NCBI GenBank assembly: GCA_035294305.1
Contig: DATGLD010000038.1
Location: 1-64,000, forward strand
Source of the DNA: DASRBN01 sp035294305
Lineage (GTDB): Bacteria; Chloroflexota; Ktedonobacteria; Ktedonobacterales; Ktedonobacteraceae
Length of the DNA: 64,000 bases
Direction: 5' to 3'
Shown here: one piece after another, positions 27,358 to 36,318 of the stretch
Layout of the letters: the number at the start of each line of letters is the position of its first letter
How positions within the stretch are numbered: position 1 is the first letter of the stretch
The notes under the pieces: model-generated
Told to the model about the DNA's origin: nothing
The model's input: only the letters and a program-made list of their open reading frames with translations
Databases searched by the model: none
Program-made: the position numbers and the translations under genes

Positions 27358-28980
27358 CTATCCGAGCGCCTCTTTACCGGTCTCTACTGGCTCGACAGGA
27401 GCAAGCGCCTCTTCGTAGTCCGCGGGCGAGGTTACGTCCACACCGCGTTTGGCGCCAATGGCCTCGAAGATGGGGGTGAGCACAACCGCGAGCACCAGGT
27501 TGACCACCAGCGCGATCGCGGCTGCATAGGCGATGATGGTCAGCGAGCCGAGTTGTAGTGTGTAGACCGCTTTAAGGTTGGCCGCGATGAACATCATGGT
27601 GCCAAGCACCTCAGCTACCAGCCAGCCAATGAGCAACGCCCAGCGGTTGAACCAGTTGGTGAAGAGGCCGAGGAATACCGCAGGCAGCGTTTGCAGTATC
27701 CATATGCCTCCAAGTAGCTGGAAGTTGATGACCTGCTGCGTTGGTATGTAGACGATGAACAGCACGGCCCCAAACTTCAAAATGAACGAAGCGAGTTTGG
27801 CTACCTGCGTCTCCTCGCGAACAGAGGCATCGCGGTGTATATACTCCTTCCAGATATTGCGTGTGAACAGGTTTGCTGCCGCAATCGACATGACGGCGGC
27901 AGGTACTAAAGCGCCGATGGAAATGGCGGCAAAAGCAAAGCCCGCGAACCAGTTGGGGAATTCCGTCAGGATCAGGGCTGGGATTGAGCCGTTGGAACCG
28001 AAGGTTGCCAGAGGAGTAACCTTGGCGGCGATGGCCATAAAGCCAACCAGCGCCAGCAGGCCCAACATCAGCGAGTAGATAGGGAGCAAGGCGGTGTTGC
28101 GCTTGACTACGTCGCGGCTGCTGCTGCTCAAGGTACCGGTGATTGAATGCGGGTACAGGAACAGCGCAAGCGCGGAGCCAAGCGCCAGCGTCGTATAGGC
28201 CAGGTACTGCTTGCTGGAAAGGAACTCGAAAAAGGCTGTGGGGTTAGCCTTACCGTTCACAAGCGGCGGATTGGCGACTGCCTTGGCATGCACAGCCGCG
28301 AAGATGTTGCTGAATCCACCCAGTTTGATAGGAATGTAGATGACGGCTACAAAGACCACCGTCAATACCATGATATCTTTGACCAGCGCGATCATCGCCG
28401 GGGCCCGTAGGCCGCTCGTATAGGTATACGCGGCCAGGATGAGGAACGCGATGAGCAGTGGGATATCGACGGGCACTCCCCCAACGTTTATGCTAAGTGG
28501 AATACCCAGCGCTGCCAGGCACACCTGGATACCGAACATCTGTAAGGCGATATAGGGCAATGTTGCCACGATGCCCGTAATTGCCATGGCCAATGCCAGC
28601 GTGCCACTGCCGAAGCGATCTTTGACAAAATCAGAGGCAGTTACGTACCCGCGTTGCTTGCAGACCGTCCAGAATCTTGGCATCAGCACGTAGACGATGG
28701 GGTATACCAGGACTGTATAGGGTACGGCAAACCAACCATTCAATGCGCCTAGGCCGAACATCGCCGCTGGTACGGCAATGAAGGTATAGGCCGTGTAGAG
28801 GTCGCCGCCCAGTAAGAACCATGTGACTACAGTGCCAAAACGCCGTCCTGCCAGGCCCCATTCATGAATCTGGTTCAGGTCTCCCCGGCGCCAGCGTGAT
28901 GCTACGAAACCTATGGCTGTGACAATAAGAAAAAAGACAATAAAGACGGTTAATGAGACTGGGTCAAGCGGTGGTTTCAA
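27358..28980 (-). CDS. Sodium:solute symporter, MctP-like
   Basis: The product (540 aa) has about 13 membrane spans and belongs to the SSS family. The N-terminal half (GLAGRRFGTVVTWFLLGGDLYTAYTF, residues around 43-68) and DFVKDRFGS match the monocarboxylate permease MctP subgroup, which imports lactate, pyruvate or similar acids with cations. The start is TTG at 28980, with AAGGAAG upstream. The DUF3311 protein encoded just upstream on the same strand is the usual partner of this subgroup, which supports the assignment. Substrate is inferred, not shown. Confidence 0.86.
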   Translation of the reverse strand: MKPPLDPVSLTVFIVFFLIVTAIGFVASRWRRGDLNQIHEWGLAGRRFGTVVTWFLLGGDLYTAYTFIAVPAAMFGLGALNGWFAVPYTVLVYPIVYVLMPRFWTVCKQRGYVTASDFVKDRFGSGTLALAMAITGIVATLPYIALQMFGIQVCLAALGIPLSINVGGVPVDIPLLIAFLILAAYTYTSGLRAPAMIALVKDIMVLTVVFVAVIYIPIKLGGFSNIFAAVHAKAVANPPLVNGKANPTAFFEFLSSKQYLAYTTLALGSALALFLYPHSITGTLSSSSRDVVKRNTALLPIYSLMLGLLALVGFMAIAAKVTPLATFGSNGSIPALILTEFPNWFAGFAFAAISIGALVPAAVMSIAAANLFTRNIWKEYIHRDASVREETQVAKLASFILKFGAVLFIVYIPTQQVINFQLLGGIWILQTLPAVFLGLFTNWFNRWALLIGWLVAEVLGTMMFIAANLKAVYTLQLGSLTIIAYAAAIALVVNLVLAVVLTPIFEAIGAKRGVDVTSPADYEEALAPVEPVETGKEALG

Positions 28981-29188
28981 CGACTTCTTCCTTTCTCACG
29001 AGGACTCGTGGCGGCCTTTAAACCGGCCTCCAGTCGTGCCCCCGTACATCCTTGTTTACCGGAAACGAACGAAATCGAACGGGCCACAATCGTCTTGATG
29101 TAGAGCAGAACGACTACAAATGAAAAGGCTAAGTATCTCAGAGTCGCCAGACCCGTAAAAACGCGATTGCGTGGGTCCTTTCAGACCA

Positions 29189-29389
29189 TCACGCTCTTAA
29201 GAAGTAGACGACTGCCATCAAAATGGCGGTAATGATGATCCAGAGCAACTGGAACCAGTAGAAAAACGGGATGCCAATGAACGTTGGTGAATTGGTGTTG
29301 TAGAACGGGGGCCACAAGAGGACGATGAAAGGGATGAGCAACAGCAACAGAAGCCAGGATCGGCCTTTGCGTTCGGGACGGGTAACCAT
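29189..29389 (-). CDS. DUF3311 small membrane protein
   Basis: The product (66 aa) has a basic N-terminus and two membrane helices (about 12-28 and 41-64) around an NxPxFxGIPFFYW loop typical of DUF3311. These small proteins accompany MctP-type symporters and probably help assembly or transport. AAGGAG lies 7 bases before the ATG. A 208-bp gap with a short CACGAG...CTCGTG hairpin (28998-29011) separates it from the symporter, which may adjust the ratio of the two. Confidence 0.82.
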   Translation of the reverse strand: MVTRPERKGRSWLLLLLLIPFIVLLWPPFYNTNSPTFIGIPFFYWFQLLWIIITAILMAVVYFLRA

Positions 29390-29869
29390 GACTTTTCTCC
29401 TTCCGTTCGTGGAATCTTATGATAACAAGAGAAACCAGTTGACGACCAGGGAATGGAAACTAGAGAAAATGACAGCAGTCGGTTAAGCCCTACAAGACTG
29501 TTCCCTAAAGTATAGTATGCTGGAGCAGACAGCGATTGTCAAGCTCAGCGATAGAGTTCATGCCACCAGGCTAGCGGGCAGCTCGTTTCTTAGAAATTCG
29601 AAACTTTGTTCTAAAAACCTCTTGACAAGAGCACCTTCTCATGCTAAAATAGGTTTTGTTAGAACAGATGTTTAAAACTGAATGTGCTCTCTCAACCCCT
29701 TTCTCTCTCCTGAAACAACCTCTTGTGAGCGGTCGGGTGCGTTCCCCCTCTCTCCCCCTCCCGACCGCTGTGGGGGAAAGATTATACTTGACGCTTTCTC
29801 ATTTGGTGGCTAGAATAAGGGAACTGATGGTGGGAATGCTTGCCTCGTATCTGAAAGGGATAAAGTTGC
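29390..29869. other. Intergenic region with promoter and structured leader
   Basis: This 480-bp gap between divergent genes contains the promoter at 29622-29650. A hairpin, AGCGGTCGGG at 29728-29737 with CCCGACCGCT at 29760-29769, lies in the predicted leader. No gene is supported; a short open frame here has no ribosome binding site. Confidence 0.55.
29622..29650 (+). promoter_or_regulatory. Strong sigma70-like promoter
   Basis: Perfect TTGACA (29622-29627), 17-bp spacer and TAAAAT (29645-29650). The predicted leader to the gene at 29870 is about 210 nt. The imperfect repeat TTAGAAATTCGAA...GTTCTAAAA just upstream could be an operator. Confidence 0.7.
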
Positions 29870-30142
29870 ATGGATCCGACAGTTACCCTGGTCGAGTATA
29901 TTGGATTTGTGATTGCCGCGCTCATTATTATCTGGGCGGTTATTGAAGTGGGCAGGAGGATGTATGGGAAGACGCACTTTGATCTTCGCTCTCCCCATAC
30001 CTGGGATCGTTTGCGTTCCACCCGCCCTGGAGTCACGCAAGAATTGTTGTCAGATAGTGATGACGAAGAAGATTCTGAATTAGATCTTCATACGAGGGCA
30101 AAGCAAAACGGTCATTATTCAGAGAGCAAAAAACCTCACTAG
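29870..30142 (+). CDS. Hypothetical small membrane protein
   Basis: The product (90 aa) has one membrane span near the N-terminus (about 8-27, YIGFVIAALIIIWAVIEVG), a short basic segment and a strongly acidic stretch (SDSDDEEDSELD, about 61-72). GAAAGGGATAAAG lies before the ATG. A strong predicted promoter and a structured leader point to a real, possibly abundant product. No family recognised. Its stop codon lies inside the inverted repeat that forms the convergent terminator. Confidence 0.6.
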   Translation: MDPTVTLVEYIGFVIAALIIIWAVIEVGRRMYGKTHFDLRSPHTWDRLRSTRPGVTQELLSDSDDEEDSELDLHTRAKQNGHYSESKKPH

Positions 30143-30202
30143 TTTTCATTTTCTAAACGGGTTCAGAAAAGAGCCTGGCCCCTTGAGGGGTTGAAAACTA
30201 GT
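30138..30202. terminator. Bidirectional terminator-like inverted repeat
   Basis: ACTAGTTTTCA at 30138-30148 pairs with TGAAAACTAGT at 30192-30202, and an inner CCCC-TTGA-GGGG hairpin lies at 30179-30190. Both converging genes have their stop codons within the arms. T-runs lie on either strand. Confidence 0.6.
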
Positions 30203-30824
30203 CCTTCGTTCCCTCTAATATACGCGCGACCTCTGCCAGGACATCGTTCACATCCAGCTCAGGAGGGGTGTTAGATGCTTCAGCAGCGCCTGCTGTGAGC
30301 AATTTCGGCTCCTGTTGTGGCCCAGGCTTGTATGTTGAGCCTGCTTGCGCGAAATATTCCTGCTCGCAGGTCTGCAGGGCCTGTTGTGGTGTCATATTAC
30401 CGTAAACGATGCGTGGGATCAGGTTGTGATACATTGCCACCGTTTGCATTAATGCGCCAAAAGCCAGCCGGAATTGATCTTTGGTGATGTTGTCTCTGGC
30501 CAGGGGGACCGTCTCTTCCAGGCGGACTTCTCCATCTTCCAGATCGAGACCGAATTTGCCCATCGCGATGCGAAAGTTGACCGCAAGCAGGGCTTCGAGG
30601 CATTCAAGACGCTTATTTGTTGTCACTGTGCTGATATGAGGAACAACAAGCATTAACTTTCGCACTTCATCGTGTTGTTGGAAACCCAAAATCATGCGCC
30701 ATTGTCCATGTTTGCTGTGAAAGATGAGTTCAATTGTCTCCGCATTCGCATCCAGGTTTGCTATACGTACACCCATTTGATAGAGATAATCAACAAGCTG
30801 GGATATACCAAAACCGTCGGCCAT
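30198..30824 (-). CDS. YbjN-family protein
   Basis: The product (208 aa) has the YbjN/type-III-chaperone-like fold signature: an N-terminal domain of about 150 aa with LLAVNFRIAMGKFGLDLEDGEVRLEETVPL and TKDQFRLAFGALMQTVAMYH. A variable Pro/Ala-rich tail follows. YbjN proteins are small cytosolic proteins proposed to assist folding or signalling; no enzyme activity is known. The start at 30824 is set by TAAGGAG; an ATG at 30851 would add nine residues without a site. Confidence 0.75.
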   Translation of the reverse strand: MADGFGISQLVDYLYQMGVRIANLDANAETIELIFHSKHGQWRMILGFQQHDEVRKLMLVVPHISTVTTNKRLECLEALLAVNFRIAMGKFGLDLEDGEVRLEETVPLARDNITKDQFRLAFGALMQTVAMYHNLIPRIVYGNMTPQQALQTCEQEYFAQAGSTYKPGPQQEPKLLTAGAAEASNTPPELDVNDVLAEVARILEGTKD

Positions 30825-31152
30825 GCAATGCTCCTTACTAGACTGGTACACTTGACGTTTTCGGGTTTAGCAGCTATATTGCTCCCACAGAAAGCGCCAG
30901 AGATCAAATCCTCTCCTGAACCCGTGAGGGATTGAAACACTAGACTATAAACCGCTGACCGGAGAGGAAGAGGTGGCATATGAATATAAACTCCACCGTC
31001 TCGTTCAAGTATAACATATTTTGTTGAGTTTTGGAGCATTTGAAAGTATTTTTTCGGGGCTGGTAGAAATATTGGTTAGTCAAAGAGCAGGAAGAGGGAC
31101 AATAAGCTTGACCGCACCCGCTGTCCCCTTTCTTGTTCGTCTCAAACCATTC

Positions 31153-32247
31153 TCATAGCCTGAATCTCCCATTCGCGCGTTTATATATTTCATTATCCGC
31201 GCGAAACAGGTCGGCATTAGTGCCTCGCGCTGTTGCCAGAAAATCGGCCAGCAATTGTAGGGGCAGCACTGTTAAGAACGGAGTGAGTTCTTCGAGCAGG
31301 TCGGTATCGTCGCTGATAGCGAAGCGCGTCCAGTTGGCGCGACTGATGAGATGGGCCGTTTCCTGGCTTGGCGCCTCGCCGATCAACCAGCTATGAGAAC
31401 CTATTTCGCTCAGCGCCAGCAGCAAATCCGCCATGCGTGGCTGGGCCGGTCCTTTCACAGTGATGGGGATCAGCAAATCTTCGGCCTCAAAAGAGACCTG
31501 GGGGCCGTGAATGGCCTGTTCCAGCTCAAAACCCTCAGCGGTTACGTAGGCCGCTTCTTTCGCCTTCAATGCCCCCTCCGGCGCGGTTGGAGCATTGGGG
31601 CCTGCGCCAATGAAAAAGAGACGCCTGGAGTGAGCAACGGCTTCCTGGGCGATCTGCCGCACCTGGTCTTCGCGCGCCAGGATATCTTCCATCAAGGCGG
31701 GCAGCTGGATCAGTCCCTGTTCCAGGCGTTGTGCCTGCTCCTTCTGGCCGTTGAGCGCCGCCAATCGCGTCGCGATCTGGCCCAGGCGGGTCAGCGCCCC
31801 GGTATAGCTGATGGAGTGGGCCGAGGATGGGTCTTGCTCCACCGTCTCCAGTTGCAAATCGGCTCCCTGCATCTTCGAGTTCATGCCGGTGATGCCGATT
31901 GTCAGAACGCCGGCCTCTTTTGCGCGCTGGACTGCCTTGTTGCCATGTACTTTGCTGCCGCGATGACTGATGACGACCACTCCATCATCAGCTTGCAATG
32001 GCCGCGGATAATTCACAAATTCAAACGAGCGCACAGCCCAGGCATCTGCCCCTGCCAGGCGCAACAGGTATTCCCCCACCCAGGCGGCGTGATAGCTTGT
32101 GCCAATGCCGGATAGGAAAATGCGACCGGTTTGCGCGAGTCGTTCCGCCGCCTGTGCAGGTCCTTCCCAATCACCAAGCAGCCTGCGTGTCTCTGCCGGC
32201 TGCGCGTGAATCGAACGGTATAAAGCGCTAGTACTCTTGTCTACCAT
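31153..32247 (-). CDS. SIS-domain protein (GlmS isomerase-like)
   Basis: The product (364 aa) has two sugar-isomerase (SIS) domains. The first begins GRIFLSGIGTSYHAAWVGEYLL (about 43-64) and includes VVVISHRGSK. The second holds RRLFFIGAGPNAPTAPEGALKAKEAAYVTAEGFELEQAIHGP. This is the layout of the isomerase half of GlmS without the N-terminal glutaminase, so it probably acts as a sugar-phosphate isomerase or deaminase (FrlB/AgaS-like) with free ammonia or an aminosugar. The start at 32247 is favoured because GGGAG lies at the right distance; the ATG at 32256 lies against it. It is divergent from the M29 peptidase. Confidence 0.82.
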   Translation of the reverse strand: MVDKSTSALYRSIHAQPAETRRLLGDWEGPAQAAERLAQTGRIFLSGIGTSYHAAWVGEYLLRLAGADAWAVRSFEFVNYPRPLQADDGVVVISHRGSKVHGNKAVQRAKEAGVLTIGITGMNSKMQGADLQLETVEQDPSSAHSISYTGALTRLGQIATRLAALNGQKEQAQRLEQGLIQLPALMEDILAREDQVRQIAQEAVAHSRRLFFIGAGPNAPTAPEGALKAKEAAYVTAEGFELEQAIHGPQVSFEAEDLLIPITVKGPAQPRMADLLLALSEIGSHSWLIGEAPSQETAHLISRANWTRFAISDDTDLLEELTPFLTVLPLQLLADFLATARGTNADLFRADNEIYKRANGRFRL

Positions 32248-32568
32248 GTGTATCATCTCCCGAGTTGCGTACGTAATAACTATGTGAAAAAGTATAACCC
32301 TCGTTCAGCAATTTGCATAGAGCCAGGAGCCGTTTACTAGCCCATCCAAAGTGTTTATAGGTGTAGTATCCTTCTAAAAGAGCGTCTCGCGTACGTCATA
32401 TTTCCTTATGGGAGGCCTCATTCATCATTCGAACAAACGCGAAGGATGCCTGTGAGCAAGGATAATTGCTAGAGCATGGCGCTCGATGAAGCTAGAAAGG
32501 ACTTTGCGGCTGGTGAATATGCAAATGAATGAATGAATATTATCCGAAAAATTCTAGAGGAGAAACCA
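32248..32568. other. Divergent intergenic region
   Basis: The 321-bp gap must carry the promoters of the SIS-domain gene and the M29 peptidase. A TATACT-like box on the minus strand near 32296-32301 is a candidate -10, without a convincing -35. No repeat or RNA gene was recognised. Confidence 0.4.
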
Positions 32569-33627
32569 ATGTCTATCGACACACGTAATGTGCAGTCACC
32601 TGTTCGCAGGCGCGATCTTGCGAGTATGAGTGTTGAAGAGCGCCTGCAATTTGGCGCCGAGAATGCTGTGTCCTGTATGGGTGTGAGCGCGCAGGATCGG
32701 GTCTTTATCATCACTGATTATGAGCGCGAAAGTATTGCTCGCCTGGTCGCGCTGGCCGCCCTCGACCGGCATGCTGATGTCACTGTGCGTTTCCTGGAAC
32801 ATTATGGAGAACGACCGCTGATCTCATTTTCCGAAGACCTGCGCAATGACCTGTTGCAGGTACATCCTACGGTCACTTTTTATATCGCCACTGCCAAACC
32901 GGGGGAAATCACCTTCCGTTTGCCACTGCTGCCTTTCCTGGTCAATGAGCTCAACGTGCGACACGGGCATATGATTGGCATCGATGAAGAAGTCATGGCC
33001 GATGGCATGTGTGCCGATTATGCTGAAGTATTTAGTCTGACCAACCAGGTTTACGCTATTGTGCGCAACGCGCAGCGCATCCATGTCACTTCGGCTAAGG
33101 GTAGCGACGTAACGGCCACATTTAACAAGCACTGGAAGTGGATTCCGTGCCATGGGCGCTATGATACACAAGGCCAGTGGGGCAATCTGCCGGAAGGTGA
33201 AGTTTTTACAGCGCCTGCTACCGTTGACGGCGTGATTGTATGCGATGTGCTGGGAGACTTCTTTTCAGCAAAGTATGGCGTTCTGCAGCACCCGGTAGTT
33301 ATCACGATAAAAGATGGGTATGTGACAGAAGTTGCCAGCGAAGATGCAGCGCTGGCAAAAGAGGTGCGGGACTACCTGTTCTCAGTTCCCAACGGCAACC
33401 GCGTGGGCGAATTTGCCATCGGCACGCTCACCAGCCTGAAGCGACTGGTAGGTAACCTGTTGCAGGATGAGAAGATGCCGGGGCTACATGTGGCGTTCGG
33501 CAATCCTTATCCAGAATTCACGGGCGCTGATTGGCATGCCAAAATCCATGTCGATGTCATTCCCAGCAATTGCACCATCGAGATTGATGACCGCGTCATC
33601 ATGCGCGATGGGGAATTTGTGATTTGA
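32569..33627 (+). CDS. M29 family aminopeptidase
   Basis: The product (352 aa) is a thermophilic-aminopeptidase (M29) type metallopeptidase that removes N-terminal residues from peptides in the cytosol. The conserved ligand regions are visible: GNLPEGEVFTAP (first Glu), GEFAIGTLTSL (second Glu), HVAFGNPYPEF and WHAKIHVDVI (His and Asp). These proteins bind two metal ions. Length is slightly below the usual 400 or so. The start at 32569 follows AGGAGAAACCA; an ATG at 32533 would add 12 residues. Confidence 0.85.
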   Translation: MSIDTRNVQSPVRRRDLASMSVEERLQFGAENAVSCMGVSAQDRVFIITDYERESIARLVALAALDRHADVTVRFLEHYGERPLISFSEDLRNDLLQVHPTVTFYIATAKPGEITFRLPLLPFLVNELNVRHGHMIGIDEEVMADGMCADYAEVFSLTNQVYAIVRNAQRIHVTSAKGSDVTATFNKHWKWIPCHGRYDTQGQWGNLPEGEVFTAPATVDGVIVCDVLGDFFSAKYGVLQHPVVITIKDGYVTEVASEDAALAKEVRDYLFSVPNGNRVGEFAIGTLTSLKRLVGNLLQDEKMPGLHVAFGNPYPEFTGADWHAKIHVDVIPSNCTIEIDDRVIMRDGEFVI

Positions 33628-33631
33628 GTCG

Positions 33632-33775
33632 GCCTTTCAACTGCCATCCACTCATAATTCTTGCAGCGGGCCTACGGCCCGTCAGGACGGGAGGGGAAGC
33701 AAGCGGGGACACCCCGCACCCCGGCAGGGGTGAACCCCCTGCACCCCGAGTTATGAGTGGATGTCAGCCTTTCAA
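33632..33775. repeat. MITE-like element with flanking direct repeats
   Basis: Terminal inverted repeats CATCCACTCATAA (33645-33657) and TTATGAGTGGATG (33751-33763) enclose GC-rich hairpins such as GGGCCTACGGCCC and CGGGGACACCCCG. The direct repeat GCCTTTCAA lies just outside on both sides (33632-33640 and 33767-33775), offset by 3-4 bp from the termini. It sits directly upstream of the kinase promoter. Confidence 0.65.
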
Positions 33776-33778
33776 GCA

Positions 33779-33808
33779 TTGACACGGGAACTCCATTATT
33801 GATACAAT
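33779..33808 (+). promoter_or_regulatory. Sigma70-like promoter of kinase 33888-35555
   Basis: TTGACA (33779-33784) and TACAAT (33803-33808) with an 18-bp spacer, about 80 bp before the GTG start. Confidence 0.65.
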
Positions 33809-33887
33809 CAACGTGAGCCAGGCTGATTGCTCTGTTTTATGGAAGCCTGGATAATGAACATATTACTCTTGAGGGGACGAGCGTATT

Positions 33888-35555
33888 GTGACTACGACCA
33901 GGGGGCAACACTTACTTGGGAAGAAGGTAGCCTCTTATGTCCTTGAGCAGTTACTGGGCTACGGTGGCTCCAGTGCGGTCTACCTGGCCCAGGACTCCGC
34001 ATCAGGCGAGAAGGTCGCTGTGAAAGTTTTCCTGCCGCGCTCCACGATGGATGTCCAGATGCAGAAAAACTTTTACCGTCGCTTTCTGCTTGAGGCTGAA
34101 GCCGCTAGCAAACTGGAGCACCCCTATATCCTCTCCGTTTACTCGTATGGTCAGGATCATGGATTGCCCTATATTGTTATGCCCTATATGCCTGGCGGAA
34201 CGCTCTCCGAATATGTCCGCAAGCATGGTCCCCTGTCCTTAAGCGAAGCGCAGCGCTACCTTGAACAGATTGCATCCGCCCTGGATTATGCTCACAAGCA
34301 GGGATGTGTGCATTGCGATGTCAAGCCGGCCAATATCTTACTGGATGGAGCCGGTAATGCTATGCTTTCGGATTTTGGAATTGCCCGCCTGACGCAGCCC
34401 GATGCGCCCGTCGTCGAAAAATCCGCGAAACCTGCCGAAGGATTGATGGGCACGCCAGACTATATTTCGCCTGAGCAGGCGCTGGGACAACCACTGGATG
34501 GCCGGTCCGATATCTATTCACTGGGGGTGACTCTTTTCTATCTTCTTGCAGGCAGGCCACCGTTCAAAGCCGAATCCTCCATTGCCATGGCGCTCCTACA
34601 TGTTCATGAAGCGCCGCCGCCGTTGGGTTTATTTCGCGCTGATATTACGCCCGAAATCGATAACGTGATTGGGAAAGCCCTCGCGAAATGGCCGGAGGAG
34701 CGCTACCAGACCGCGGGAGATTTCAGGGATGCGTTTGATGAAGCCGTTGCTTCTATCAATACTATAGAATATTCTACCCATGTAGCAGGCGATTCCGGCA
34801 AGTCCCGGCGGCCATCAGTCGTCCTGCGGCCTGTTGCGCAGATCAGGCAGGCTACCGTCCTGCCCGCCAGATTTTCACGCACTGCGCTCGTAGCACTGGT
34901 ATTGGTACTGCTACTACTTCTCTCAGGGGTCACATTTGGCATCGTCAAATTACTGACACATGCCCAGGCGCATTCACAAGTAGGGCCACCCACGGTTACT
35001 GTTCCTTCAACCTCATTCGATATCCTGGCCGGCAACCAGGATGACTGGCAGAAAAGCAGTACCTATTTCTTTAATGAGAGCGGGCAGTATACGATCTTGA
35101 ACAACTCGGATAAAGACGTTGCCCTGGCGCTGTACGCCAATCACCAGTATAGCGATTTCCGCCTCTCGGTTACCCTGTCCGAAATTCATAGCCGGCAGGC
35201 TGGCTTTGACTTCTATGGCCTTGTTTTTCGTGCTTCCGTTGATCAATCGCACTATTATCTTTTCGATGTGGGCACTGCTGATGGGGGACAATATACGTTC
35301 TATCGCTATGATGGTCAATGGAAGGTTCTGGCATCGGGTCCTGCGCCCTCGCTGCATAGCGGTCTGGGGCAGCAGAATATCCTGGTGGTAGTGGCGAAAG
35401 GCGATACATTCAGCTTCTTTATCAACGGTAAGCCTGCCGGTAAGCCCGTCATCGACCATTCGTCCTCAGCATTGAGCCAGGGCGAGGTCGGCCTCTGCGT
35501 AGAGAACGATCATTCCGAAGTCGTCTTCTCGCATATGTATGTGACGCCGCTCTGA
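33888..35555 (+). CDS. Membrane Ser/Thr kinase, non-RD, with LamG/DUF1080-like ectodomain
   Basis: The product (555 aa) has a kinase domain (about 15-280) with Gly loop GYGGSSAVY, Lys46 and DFG with Asp162. The catalytic loop reads HCDVKPAN, so the Arg before catalytic Asp144 is replaced by Cys143. The kinase is therefore of the non-RD class and probably not controlled by activation-loop phosphorylation in the usual way. One membrane span (about 325-350) separates an exported beta-sandwich of about 190 aa (FRLSVTLSEIH..AGFDFYGLVFRAS, HYYLFDVGTADGG) resembling concanavalin/DUF1080 folds. It is likely a sugar or cell-wall sensor. GTG start with GAGGGG upstream. Confidence 0.9.
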   Translation: MTTTRGQHLLGKKVASYVLEQLLGYGGSSAVYLAQDSASGEKVAVKVFLPRSTMDVQMQKNFYRRFLLEAEAASKLEHPYILSVYSYGQDHGLPYIVMPYMPGGTLSEYVRKHGPLSLSEAQRYLEQIASALDYAHKQGCVHCDVKPANILLDGAGNAMLSDFGIARLTQPDAPVVEKSAKPAEGLMGTPDYISPEQALGQPLDGRSDIYSLGVTLFYLLAGRPPFKAESSIAMALLHVHEAPPPLGLFRADITPEIDNVIGKALAKWPEERYQTAGDFRDAFDEAVASINTIEYSTHVAGDSGKSRRPSVVLRPVAQIRQATVLPARFSRTALVALVLVLLLLLSGVTFGIVKLLTHAQAHSQVGPPTVTVPSTSFDILAGNQDDWQKSSTYFFNESGQYTILNNSDKDVALALYANHQYSDFRLSVTLSEIHSRQAGFDFYGLVFRASVDQSHYYLFDVGTADGGQYTFYRYDGQWKVLASGPAPSLHSGLGQQNILVVVAKGDTFSFFINGKPAGKPVIDHSSSALSQGEVGLCVENDHSEVVFSHMYVTPL

Positions 35556-35669
35556 CTGGATGCTAGATCGTGGAGGTAAGGCCATTTTTTCATGCGCAGC
35601 CGCGCGGGCTCTTGATGATCGCCCGGCGCCCCTAGCCTTTTAAGTGGTAGAACTTACGAGCCAAAATAA

Positions 35670-35698
35670 TTGACATCAAACTCATAACGCACTATACT
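35670..35698 (+). promoter_or_regulatory. Strong sigma70-like promoter of the ferredoxin gene
   Basis: TTGACA (35670-35675), 17-bp spacer, TATACT (35693-35698). The predicted leader is about 100 nt. Confidence 0.75.
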
Positions 35699-35806
35699 GG
35701 ACGTGGCTAAAAACATAGCTTTTGCCAGAAACATCAAAACTTCGCTGCTATGCTCCGCCGTCTTTATGTGCATCGCATAGCGGGCTAAGAGGAGGATATC
35801 TTAATC

Positions 35807-36064
35807 ATGACCTATGTTATTACTCAGCCGTGTATTGGCGTAAAGGATGCATCCTGCGTGGATGTCTGCCCTGTCGATTGCATCCATCCCACGCAGAGCG
35901 AGGAGGAGTTTGAGACGGTTGAGCAACTGTATATCAACCCTGATGAGTGTATCGACTGTGGCGCTTGCGAGCCTGCCTGTCCCGTCACCGCCATTTTTGA
36001 GGAATCCGCGACCCCTGAAGAATGGAGGCAGTATATCAAGATCAACGCGGATTTCTTCAAATAA
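35807..36064 (+). CDS. 7Fe-type ferredoxin
   Basis: The product (85 aa) is a small electron carrier with two iron-sulfur clusters. By analogy with Azotobacter-type 7Fe ferredoxins, Cys9, Cys17 and Cys58 would bind the [3Fe-4S] cluster and Cys21, Cys48, Cys51 and Cys54 the [4Fe-4S] cluster. Cys25 is extra. The spacing C-x7-C-x3-CP and C-x2-C-x2-C-x3-CP supports this. A strong promoter lies upstream and GAGGAG before the start. The gene appears to be monocistronic, followed by a hairpin. The redox partner is not encoded nearby. Confidence 0.93.
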   Translation: MTYVITQPCIGVKDASCVDVCPVDCIHPTQSEEEFETVEQLYINPDECIDCGACEPACPVTAIFEESATPEEWRQYIKINADFFK

Positions 36065-36088
36065 ATTAAAATGATGCTGCCCCTGGCA

Positions 36089-36132
36089 GGGCGACCAGGC
36101 GCTGATCAATCCGCGCTCTACACCGGTCGCCC
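36089..36132. terminator. Gene-end hairpin after ferredoxin
   Basis: GGGCGACC at 36089-36096 pairs with GGTCGCCC at 36125-36132 around a loop with further GC-rich pairing. It belongs to the GGGCGACC gene-end hairpin family. No T-run. Confidence 0.5.
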
Positions 36133-36236
36133 CTTGGTAGCCCGGGTAGCCTGGATTCCTTTGGTCTGATTGTTTGCGAGTGACTCAAGCTGTTTCACCT
36201 GGCGGCTCACAGTGAAAAACTTCCCTGTTCGTTATG

Positions 36237-36265
36237 TAGACCTTGTCTTTACGCTATGATATAAT
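36237..36265 (+). promoter_or_regulatory. Candidate promoter of gene 36319
   Basis: TATAAT at 36260-36265 with a weak TAGACC at 36237-36242 at 17-bp spacing. Confidence 0.45.
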
Positions 36266-36318
36266 GCGATACAACTCTCATCGAATGAACACACCGATTT
36301 CTAAGGAGATGAACTCCT

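Noticed and set aside
30905..30945. CCTGAACCCGTGAGGGATTGAAAC resembles the 3' end of CRISPR repeats
   Set aside because: It occurs once, without evenly spaced copies or spacers and without cas genes nearby. A similar GAGGGGTTGAAAAC at 30185-30198 is part of the terminator.
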